From Hylemonella sp. UBA2468 (lineage in GTDB: Bacteria > Pseudomonadota > Gammaproteobacteria > Burkholderiales > Burkholderiaceae_C): a stretch of DNA of 9,191 nucleotides. Position numbers and translations under genes: made by a program. Where the stretch lies: contig DDPM01000011.1 in the NCBI GenBank assembly GCA_002342165.1, positions 1,627 through 10,817 on the forward strand. The letters are read 5' to 3'. Of this stretch, positions 1 to 5,354 are shown one piece after another (position 1 is the first letter of the stretch; the number at the start of each line of letters is the position of its first letter). The notes under the pieces are model-generated. The model was not told where the DNA came from, did no database searches, and saw only the letters and a program-made list of their open reading frames with translations.

Positions 1-350
1 GGTTTTTGACCTGGCAGCCCAATATTCACGCCTCGTTGTTTGCCAACATCCACCGCTATGTGAGCAAAACCTCAGCACTCGAGGACATTGACACCGTGAT
101 GAAGGCTTACAAGCTGTATGTGGAGCAAATTGATTCTTGCGGTATGGAGCCCATCCTCACCCTAACCCGCGCTTGGCGCTTGGTGAAGTTCATGGACAAC
201 CACATGCTGTCATTTACCAAATGCTCCAAATGCGGCGGCCACTTTGTGACCGTGGCCTACGAAAACTCTCGTTACTACGAGTGCGGCCTATGCGCCCCAC
301 CTGCCCGCGCAGGCAAAGGCGCTGTGGCTGGGGGCATTTTGTTGCATTAA
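1..350 (+). CDS. flhC: FlhC, flagellar master transcriptional activator subunit (C-terminal part)
   Basis: The 5' end lies outside the window. The open frame runs in from position 3 and gives about 115 C-terminal residues. FlhC joins FlhD to form the cytoplasmic DNA-binding complex that activates early flagellar promoters. The translation matches the family: FLTWQPNIHASLF corresponds to the E. coli FMTWEQNVHASMF segment, followed by a DTVMKAYKLYVEQ helix and LTRAWRLVKF. Two CxxC pairs (Cys codons at 222, 231, 282 and 291) form the expected zinc site. The tail after the second pair is shorter than in E. coli FlhC. In E. coli flhDC is followed by motAB. Here motA lies about 850 bp downstream, beyond a toxin-antitoxin pair on the other strand. 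The TAA stop is 4 bp from the stop of convergent vapC, leaving no room for a terminator between them. Confidence 0.95.
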   Translation, partial: FLTWQPNIHASLFANIHRYVSKTSALEDIDTVMKAYKLYVEQIDSCGMEPILTLTRAWRLVKFMDNHMLSFTKCSKCGGHFVTVAYENSRYYECGLCAPPARAGKGAVAGGILLH

Positions 351-354
351 CAAT

Positions 355-762
355 CTAGCTGGGGGCGTGCCAGTTTTCGGTCTGTAACGCCGGCACGCGT
401 GCAAACTCACTGAGGTTGTTGGTCACCAGCACCAGCCCTTCGCTTCGAGCATGGGCTGCAATGTGCAGGTCGTTAACCCCTATGGGCGCGCCCTCCCTCT
501 CAAGCGCGGCTCTGATATTTCCGTAGTGTTGAGCCGCCTTATAGGTGTAGGGCAGCACTTCAAGTCGACTGACAAAGTCTTCTACAACCGCCATGTTGGA
601 GTCCACCCTGCTGCTTTTTTCTGCACCATGAATCAATTCAGCCAAGGTGATGGCTGAAATGCCCATTCGCCCAGCATGGCGATTGAACAGGTCGAGCACG
701 ACCAAAGGTCGGCGCTTGATGACATAAATAACGATGTTGGTATCCAGCAAGTAGCGCAGCAT
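355..762 (-). CDS. vapC: VapC-type PIN-domain toxin ribonuclease
   Basis: This 135-residue protein has the usual VapC length and is a single PIN domain. VapC toxins are Mg-dependent RNases, commonly cutting tRNA or rRNA, and are held inactive by VapB. The acidic residues are in place: Asp7 in LLDTN, Glu42 in TLAELIHGAE, and Asp98 in IGVNDLHIAAHA. The final strand motif is LVTNNLSEFARV. The active site therefore looks intact. I chose the ATG at 762-760, which overlaps the vapB stop as TGATG (1-nt overlap). A TTG one codon upstream would add only one residue. The overlap suggests translational coupling, which keeps antitoxin made first. The gene is antisense to the flanking flagellar genes and ends 4 bp from the flhC stop. 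The RNA target cannot be read from the sequence. Confidence 0.93.
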   Translation of the reverse strand: MLRYLLDTNIVIYVIKRRPLVVLDLFNRHAGRMGISAITLAELIHGAEKSSRVDSNMAVVEDFVSRLEVLPYTYKAAQHYGNIRAALEREGAPIGVNDLHIAAHARSEGLVLVTNNLSEFARVPALQTENWHAPS

Positions 763-995
763 CAAAAACCCTCTCGGGGCTCTTGCTCTTGGCTGGCTCG
801 CTCAGACATGAAGTCATCACTGACCTGAGCACCGTTCAAAAAAAACGTATCCCAGGCATTGTTCAAGGGAGAAATAATTCGATCTTGGCCTAGCGCTCTT
901 ACTTGAACTCTTTTGACGTTGTCGGGCAGGCGCAAATCTGCAGGTAAGCGAACAGCTTGTGTGCGGTTGTTTGTAAAAACGGTTGAAATGCCCAT
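762..995 (-). CDS. vapB: VapB-type antitoxin (AbrB/MazE-like fold)
   Basis: This 77-residue protein is the antitoxin partner of the adjacent VapC. The N-terminal half (residues 1-44) has the swapped-hairpin AbrB style, including TNNRTQAVRLP at 8-18 and a hydrophobic-basic strand RVQVRALG. This half normally dimerises and binds the operator. The C-terminal half, with NNAWDTFF around residues 45-52 and an acidic tail ending EPREGF, is typical of the segment that wraps the PIN toxin. The frame is open further upstream to 1214, but the ATG at 995 is the family start (MGISTVFTNN) and follows a G-rich GGGGGTGG ribosome-binding region. The longer version would translate the divergent promoter region. 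VapB-VapC complexes usually repress their own promoter, and a direct repeat just upstream may be the operator. Confidence 0.9.
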   Translation of the reverse strand: MGISTVFTNNRTQAVRLPADLRLPDNVKRVQVRALGQDRIISPLNNAWDTFFLNGAQVSDDFMSERASQEQEPREGF

Positions 996-1005
996 GCCAC
1001 CCCCA

Positions 1006-1026
1006 AAGTATATAGCGCAAGTATAT
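1006..1026. repeat. Direct repeat AAGTATAT upstream of vapB, possible antitoxin operator
   Basis: AAGTATAT occurs at 1006-1013 and again at 1019-1026, a period of 13 bp with GCGC between the copies. On the vapB strand this reads ATATACTT twice, 11-31 bp before the vapB ATG. Each copy includes TATACT, which also resembles a -10 box, although no good -35 lies at the right distance. Repeats in this position commonly bind VapB or VapBC. The role as operator or promoter is inferred from position only. Confidence 0.4.
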
Positions 1027-1102
1027 GGCAAATGGTTGACTCGGTTCATCTGGCCTGAAGCCGCAACTAAAGACACAAAAAGGGCTATTACAGAGTCCTT
1101 TT

Positions 1103-1129
1103 TAAATATTTGCCGTGAATCGCCGTATT
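1103..1129 (+). promoter_or_regulatory. Candidate sigma-28 (FliA) promoter for motA-motB
   Basis: TAAATATT at 1103-1110 is followed by exactly 11 nt and then GCCGTATT at 1122-1129. The sigma-28 pattern is TAAAGTTT-N11-GCCGATAA. The -35 element matches at 6 of 8 positions, and the -10 keeps GCCG but loses the ATAA half. The spacing is exact and motAB are late, FliA-dependent genes in enterics, so the match is credible but imperfect. A start near 1136-1140 would give a leader of about 65 nt. Confidence 0.4.
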
Positions 1130-1149
1130 TAGAATAGTGTGCGCTTGTA

Positions 1150-1175
1150 CCTGCCTGCCGTTTGTGGCGGGTAGG
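1150..1175 (+). other. Inverted repeat / hairpin in the motA leader
   Basis: CCTGCCTGCC at 1150-1159 can pair over its full 10 positions with GGCGGGTAGG at 1166-1175, with two G-T(U) wobbles and a 6-nt loop GTTTGT. No T-run follows, so it is not a convincing terminator. It could be an RNA structure in the 5' leader or a DNA palindrome bound by a regulator. It ends 15 nt before the AAAAGG ribosome-binding site at 1191-1196, which remains unpaired. Confidence 0.45.
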
Positions 1176-1203
1176 CGCCTGAGCCTCACAAAAAGGCATC
1201 ATC

Positions 1204-2064
1204 ATGACGGTCATAGTTGGTTACGTGGTAGCGTTTGGCTGCATTTTTGGCGTGTATGTGGCTCACGGGGGCAATGTCTCGGTACTCCTGCATGCCCTGC
1301 CCTTTGAAATGATCACCATTTTTGGCGGCGCCCTGGGTGCATTTGCGGTTAACAACCAGCCCAAAGTGCTCAAGGCGACCTTGGCCTTGTTGCCCACGGT
1401 CGTTAAAGGATCCATCTACACCAAAGAACGTTACCTCGAACTCTTGGCCATGCTGTTTGAGGTGCTGCAAAAAGCCCGTAAAGAGGGTTTGATGGCCATT
1501 GAAAAAGACGTGGAAAACCCCCACGAATCGGCGATTTTTAAAAAATACCCCAATGTGGGCCACGACCACCATGTGCTCGAGTTCACCACCGATTACCTGC
1601 GCATGATGGTGTCGGGCAACCTCAATGCCCATGAAATTGAGTCCATCATGGACGCTGAAATCGAAACCCATCACGAAGAAGCCCACGCCCCCGTAGCGGC
1701 CCTGACCCGATTAGCCGGCGCCTTGCCCGCCTTTGGCATTGTGGCGGCCGTGTTGGGTGTGGTGAACACCATGGGCTCGGTGGGCCAGCCTCCGGCAGTG
1801 CTCGGCGGCATGATTGCATCGGCCCTGGTGGGCACGTTTCTGGGTATTTTGTTGGCCTATGCATTGGTGGAGCCTTTGGCGGGCGTGCTCGACCAAAAGG
1901 CCCAAGACGCCAGTAAAGAATTTATTTGCATCAAAACCACCTTGCTCGCCAGCATGCAGGGGTACAACCCTGCCACCGCGATTGAGTTTGGTCGCAAAGT
2001 GCTGTTCTCGACCGAGCGTCCCACCTTCACCGAACTGGAAACGCACGTCAAAGGCAAGAAGTAA
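1204..2064 (+). CDS. motA: MotA, flagellar motor stator subunit
   Basis: This 286-residue inner-membrane protein matches proton-type MotA along its whole length. MotA and MotB form the ion channel that generates torque against FliG. An N-terminal hydrophobic pair (about residues 2-20 and 33-50) is followed by the large cytoplasmic loop. The loop carries Arg92 and Glu100, equivalent to E. coli Arg90 and Glu98, which contact FliG. The segment ENPHESAIF then follows. The second hydrophobic pair contains LPAFGIVAAVLGVV, with Pro175 (E. coli Pro173), and GTFLGILLAYALVEPLA, with Pro224 (E. coli Pro222). The C-terminus has AIEFGRKVLFSTERPTF. The start ATG follows AAAAGG with 7-nt spacing. motB begins 3 nt after its stop, so the two are co-translated. 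A sigma-28-like element and a hairpin lie upstream. Confidence 0.97.
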   Translation: MTVIVGYVVAFGCIFGVYVAHGGNVSVLLHALPFEMITIFGGALGAFAVNNQPKVLKATLALLPTVVKGSIYTKERYLELLAMLFEVLQKARKEGLMAIEKDVENPHESAIFKKYPNVGHDHHVLEFTTDYLRMMVSGNLNAHEIESIMDAEIETHHEEAHAPVAALTRLAGALPAFGIVAAVLGVVNTMGSVGQPPAVLGGMIASALVGTFLGILLAYALVEPLAGVLDQKAQDASKEFICIKTTLLASMQGYNPATAIEFGRKVLFSTERPTFTELETHVKGKK

Positions 2065-2067
2065 GTT

Positions 2068-2979
2068 ATGGCTTCCGACGCCAAAAAACTTCAACCGATC
2101 ATTGTCAAAAAGGTCAAGAAGGGTGGCCACGGGGCCCATGGTGGCGCCTGGAAGATTGCTTACGCCGACTTCGTGACGGCCATGATGGCTTTCTTTTTGC
2201 TGATGTGGCTGCTGGGCTCCGTCACCTCGGGTGACAAAAAAGGCATTGCCGAATATTTTTTATCGCCATACAAGGTCAAGCTGCCCGGGGGTACAGGGTC
2301 AGGCGAAAACAGCGTGATCATGCCCGGTGGCGGTAAAACCTTTACCGAAAATGTGGGGCAATCGCCTCAAGGCAGCGAAGGCGACCCCAATACTAAAAAA
2401 GCAGCTGCAGAGGCCATTAAGGCTGAAGCCGCCAAAAAGGAAGCCCGAAAGCTGGCCGTCATGGCCGCCAAAATCAGTGCCATGATCGCCAATGACGTGC
2501 GGCTAAGTGAATTCAGCTCGCAAATCAAGCTTGAGGTCACGCCCGACGGACTGCTGATTCAAATCATGGACGACCAAAAGCGCCCCATGTTTGACCTGGG
2601 GAGCGCCGTGGTCAAACCCTACATGCGCGACATTTTGCGGGCCATTGGCTCTGCGTTGGAAGGCCTGGACAACCGCATCAGCCTGGATGGCCACACCGAT
2701 ATCACGCCTTTTGGCAATGGCGAGCGCGGCTACAGCAACTGGGATTTATCGGCCGATCGTGCCAATGCTTCGAGGCGCGAGCTGGTGTACGGAGGTTTGC
2801 CCGACACCAAACTGGTGCGCGTGGTGGGCATGGCGTCTAGCCTGCTTATGGAGCCGGAGAACCCCAAAAGCCCATCGAACCGGCGCATCAGCATTTTGGT
2901 GATGACCCAAGAAGCCCAGGAACGCATTTTGGGCGCCAGCAAAGCCTTAGGCGAAGCGTCAGCAGCGTCCAAAACCTGA
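2068..2979 (+). CDS. motB: MotB, flagellar motor stator subunit with peptidoglycan-binding domain
   Basis: This 303-residue protein has the standard MotB layout. A short basic cytoplasmic N-terminus rich in Lys, His and Gly is followed by one membrane helix, about residues 30-51 (AYADFVTAMMAFFLLMWLL). The helix carries Asp34, equivalent to E. coli Asp32, the proton-binding residue. A plug and linker region comes next, including an Ala/Lys/Glu-rich stretch around 110-135. The C-terminal OmpA-like domain (about 160-285) has LDGHTD at 206-211, an NWDLSADRA segment, and NRRISILV at 271-278, which anchor the stator to peptidoglycan. It begins 3 nt after motA. A 70-nt gap without an obvious terminator follows before cheY. 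Confidence 0.97.
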   Translation: MASDAKKLQPIIVKKVKKGGHGAHGGAWKIAYADFVTAMMAFFLLMWLLGSVTSGDKKGIAEYFLSPYKVKLPGGTGSGENSVIMPGGGKTFTENVGQSPQGSEGDPNTKKAAAEAIKAEAAKKEARKLAVMAAKISAMIANDVRLSEFSSQIKLEVTPDGLLIQIMDDQKRPMFDLGSAVVKPYMRDILRAIGSALEGLDNRISLDGHTDITPFGNGERGYSNWDLSADRANASRRELVYGGLPDTKLVRVVGMASSLLMEPENPKSPSNRRISILVMTQEAQERILGASKALGEASAASKT

Positions 2980-3049
2980 TAAAAATGCAAATTGATAACT
3001 CGTCAAACTTAGTTGCCATAATCGGGCATCTGTTCATAAAGAGTGATAC

Positions 3050-3439
3050 ATGGCAGCCAATCTTAGATTTCTTGTTGTTGACGACTTTTCCACCATGCGC
3101 CGCATTGTGCGCAACCTTCTCAAAGAAAGCGGTTTCACCGAGGCTGACGAAGCGGAAGACGGTGCAGCGGCCTTGCAAAAACTGCGAAACAGCACGTTTG
3201 ACTTTGTGGTCACCGACATCAACATGCCCAACATGAATGGGTTTCAATTGTTGGGAGAAATCAAAAAAGACGACAAACTCAAGCACTTGCCTGTGCTGAT
3301 GGTGACCGCCGAAGCCCGCAAGGAAGACATTGTGTTGGCCGCCCAAAATGGTGCGGCGGGCTATATCGTGAAACCCTTTACCAAGGCCACTTTGGAAGAC
3401 AAAGTCAACAACATCATCAAGAAAATGGGGCTTCAGTAA
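3050..3439 (+). CDS. cheY: CheY, chemotaxis response regulator
   Basis: This 129-residue stand-alone receiver domain has no output domain. Once phosphorylated, it diffuses to the flagellar switch (FliM) and changes rotation. All key residues are present: the Asp11/Asp12 metal-binding pair, phospho-acceptor Asp56 in [10 protein letters not shown], Thr86 in MVTAEA, Tyr105 and Lys108 in YIVKPF. These match E. coli Asp12/13, Asp57, Thr87, Tyr106 and Lys109 with a one-residue shift. An AAAGAG ribosome-binding site lies 6 nt before the ATG. cheZ follows after 2 nt. It is the classic motor-binding CheY type, as its pairing with CheZ suggests. The histidine kinase CheA is not encoded in the window. 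Confidence 0.97.
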   Translation: MAANLRFLVVDDFSTMRRIVRNLLKESGFTEADEAEDGAAALQKLRNSTFDFVVTDINMPNMNGFQLLGEIKKDDKLKHLPVLMVTAEARKEDIVLAAQNGAAGYIVKPFTKATLEDKVNNIIKKMGLQ

Positions 3440-3441
3440 GC

Positions 3442-4101
3442 ATGGAGCAACCCCAACAAGAAGCGGCGACTGATGCTGCGGTCGTGGCTGATTTACACAA
3501 CCGAATAGGCCAACTGACCCGACAACTCCACGACTCCCTGCGTGAACTGGGTTTGGCCGATAAGCTGCAAGGGACCGCCAAAGAGCTGCCCGATGCCAAA
3601 AGCCGCCTGACCTACATTGCCCGACTGACCGGCGAAGCTGCCGAAAAAGTTCTGAACACCGTGGATTTGGCCAAAAAAGACCGGGACGAGTTGGCTCTGG
3701 AGACCACCCGCATCACCGGTCTGCTCAAGCAAAACCCCGTGTCGGCGGTGGCCACAGGACAAGTGCTGAACTATTTGCTTGATGTCGACAAAAAGTCTGT
3801 GGCCTTGGATCAGCACCTGACCGACATCATGATGGCCCAAGACTTTCATGACCTTACCGGGCAGGTCATCAACCGCGTGGTGACTTTAGCCACCACCATA
3901 GAAACCCAACTGGTGGAGTTGCTGCTCCAAACAGCGCCTCCTGAGGCCTTGGCCAAGCAATCTGCACCCGCGAGCACATCCAGCTCAGGCAAAAGCCTGG
4001 AGCCGGCACTTCAAGGCCCGGTGATCAACCCCGAAGGCAACCCCGAGGTGGTGACGGACCAATCTCAGGTGGACGACCTGTTGGCCAGTCTTGGTTTTTA
4101 G
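3442..4101 (+). CDS. cheZ: CheZ, CheY-phosphate phosphatase
   Basis: This 219-residue protein is close to the E. coli length of 214. CheZ is a dimeric helical hairpin that speeds CheY~P dephosphorylation and ends the tumble signal. The catalytic stretch MAQDFHDLTGQVINR contains Asp137 and Gln141, equivalent to E. coli Asp143 and Gln147, the latter directing the attacking water. A low-complexity Ser/Ala/Pro linker (about 165-200) leads to the C-terminal peptide VDDLLASLGF, the CheY-tethering helix. The start ATG is 2 nt after the cheY stop, and no strong independent ribosome-binding site is seen, so translation is probably coupled to cheY. A 98-nt gap with a possible terminator separates it from flhB. 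Confidence 0.96.
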   Translation: MEQPQQEAATDAAVVADLHNRIGQLTRQLHDSLRELGLADKLQGTAKELPDAKSRLTYIARLTGEAAEKVLNTVDLAKKDRDELALETTRITGLLKQNPVSAVATGQVLNYLLDVDKKSVALDQHLTDIMMAQDFHDLTGQVINRVVTLATTIETQLVELLLQTAPPEALAKQSAPASTSSSGKSLEPALQGPVINPEGNPEVVTDQSQVDDLLASLGF

Positions 4102-4120
4102 GTCGAGGGTCGGAATTAGC

Positions 4121-4149
4121 GGGGCAAAACCGCCCCACTTTGCCCTTTA
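4121..4149 (+). terminator. Possible weak intrinsic terminator after cheZ
   Basis: Twenty nt after the cheZ stop, GGGCAAA (4122-4128) pairs perfectly with TTTGCCC (4139-4145), with a 10-nt loop and a short following TTT. An alternative 5-bp stem, GGGGC (4121-4125) with GCCCC (4132-4136), uses the same left arm, so the two stems are mutually exclusive. The T-run is too short for a strong terminator. It may attenuate rather than stop transcription into flhB. Confidence 0.35.
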
Positions 4150-4171
4150 GAAAAGCGTCTCCCTCAGGACA

Positions 4172-4198
4172 ATGGCGGTAATCAAGCTTTACCGCCAT
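4172..4198 (+). promoter_or_regulatory. Perfect 10-bp inverted repeat directly before the flhB start codon
   Basis: ATGGCGGTAA at 4172-4181 is the exact reverse complement of TTACCGCCAT at 4189-4198, with a 7-nt loop TCAAGCT. One base separates the right arm from the flhB ATG at 4200. The stretch where a Shine-Dalgarno sequence should lie (about 4185-4195) contains none. The nearest candidate, AGGA at 4166-4169, lies on the other side of the hairpin. If the hairpin folds, that AGGA comes near the start codon. The repeat could instead be a DNA operator. What is seen is the symmetry; the mechanism is inferred. Confidence 0.6.
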
Positions 4199-4199
4199 C

Positions 4200-5354
4200 A
4201 TGGAATCTAGTCAGGATCGCAATTTACCCGCCTCGCAGCGCAAGCTCGACAAAGCCCGTGCTGATGGCCAAGTTGCACGTTCGCAATATTTGGGGCATTT
4301 GGCGGTTTTGGGGTCTGGCTCGGCACTGTTGATTGCTTTTGCTCCCACAGGTTTCGAGCAACTCAAGCTGGCATTGAGCCAACAACTGCATTTCAACTCC
4401 ACCACCATTGAGCTGCCTGGCGACATGATTTTGCGCATGCAAGACTTGGTATCCACAGGCTTGATGATGGCGTTGATATTTGCAGCTGCGGCATTGGCAG
4501 CCTCTGTTTTTAGCAATATTTCCATTGGGGGCTGGGTCTTCAGCTTGAAGCCGGTCATGCCCGACTTGAACAAGCTCGACCCGCTGAATGGCTTGAGCAA
4601 TATGTTTTCCAGGAAAAAGTTGTTCGACATTGGCAAAACCTCATTTTTGATGGTGGTGTTGCTGCTTGTGTCGGCCTATTTTTTGTACGGCAGCTTCGAC
4701 TCTCTGGCATTGCTCATCATGCAGCCTTCAGCGGGGGCGCTGCCCCATCTGCTGGATTGGTTGATCAAAGGCATAGCTTTGTTGCTGGGGGTGGTGTTTG
4801 TGGTGGCACTCATCGATGTGCCCCTGCAGATTTTTTTGCACAAGTCCGAACTCAAAATGTCGCTGCAGGAAGTCAAGGACGAGGCCAAACAATCGGAGGG
4901 AAGCGCGGAGGTCAAGACCAAGCGGCGCGCCAAACAACGCGAGTTTGCGAAGCGCGCCAGCATTCGCAAGGTTCCCCAAGCGGATTTTGTGCTGATGAAC
5001 CCGACCCACTACGCCGTAGCTGTGAAATACGACGATGCCACCATGGATGTGCCCATAGTCATTTCCAAAGGTGCCGACTTGCTGGCCATGAAAATCAAGG
5101 ACATTGCCCGAAGCCACAAGATTCCGGTGATTGAATCCCCGAGCTTGGCCCGCGCGTTGTACGCGAACACCGAGTTGGATGCCGAAATCCCCACCAGCCT
5201 ATTCACCGCTGTTGCGCAGATTTTGGCCTATGTGTACCGACTCAAAGCCAATTTGCGGGGTGAAGGCCCTGCACCTGGCGATGTGCCAAAGCCACACGTG
5301 CCGCCCGAGTTGGACCCCTTGACCAGTCCGCTGGTAAGTGGAGCCATGGCATGA
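4200..5354 (+). CDS. flhB: FlhB, flagellar type III export gate and substrate-specificity switch
   Basis: This 384-residue inner-membrane protein of the flagellar export apparatus has a typical family length. The N-terminus carries the FlhB/YscU signature, PASQRKLDKARADGQVARS around residues 10-28. Four hydrophobic stretches follow at about 33-50, 85-105, 145-170 and 185-212, with the conserved GGWVFSLKPVMPDLNKLDPLNG at 110-131 between the second and third. The cytoplasmic domain starts with a charged linker (KDEAKQSEGSAEVKTKRRAK). It carries the NPTH self-cleavage site at 267-270, whose cleavage between Asn and Pro switches export from rod/hook to filament proteins. A proline-rich tail ends the protein. 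The start is fixed: an in-frame TAA lies at 4179-4181 and ATG 4200 is the only start after it. The stop overlaps flhA as ATGA. Confidence 0.97.
   Translation: MESSQDRNLPASQRKLDKARADGQVARSQYLGHLAVLGSGSALLIAFAPTGFEQLKLALSQQLHFNSTTIELPGDMILRMQDLVSTGLMMALIFAAAALAASVFSNISIGGWVFSLKPVMPDLNKLDPLNGLSNMFSRKKLFDIGKTSFLMVVLLLVSAYFLYGSFDSLALLIMQPSAGALPHLLDWLIKGIALLLGVVFVVALIDVPLQIFLHKSELKMSLQEVKDEAKQSEGSAEVKTKRRAKQREFAKRASIRKVPQADFVLMNPTHYAVAVKYDDATMDVPIVISKGADLLAMKIKDIARSHKIPVIESPSLARALYANTELDAEIPTSLFTAVAQILAYVYRLKANLRGEGPAPGDVPKPHVPPELDPLTSPLVSGAMA

Noticed and set aside
996..1214. N-terminal extension of VapB to a start at 1214 on the minus strand
   Set aside because: The extra 73 residues have no family resemblance, cross the motA start and promoter region, and precede the clear family N-terminus MGISTVFTNN at 995 with its own G-rich ribosome-binding site.
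1711..2139. Long minus-strand frames opposite motA, and similar ones opposite motB, flhB, flhA and flhF
   Set aside because: They mirror strongly supported genes, show composition driven by the opposite strand's codon bias, and lack recognisable domains.
2980..3049. Promoter or terminator between motB and cheY
   Set aside because: GCCATAA at 3015-3021 looks a little like a sigma-28 -10 box, but no TAAA lies at the required distance. No stable hairpin with a T-run is present.
2985..3236. 83-residue plus-strand frame crossing the motB-cheY gap
   Set aside because: It has no ribosome-binding site, and most of it overlaps cheY out of frame with unlikely composition. It is a shadow of cheY.
4172..4210. 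12-codon leader frame before flhB as an annotated gene
   Set aside because: AGGA is only 2 nt from its ATG, too close for good initiation, and the peptide shows no regulatory codon run. It is mentioned only as part of the flhB hairpin observation.
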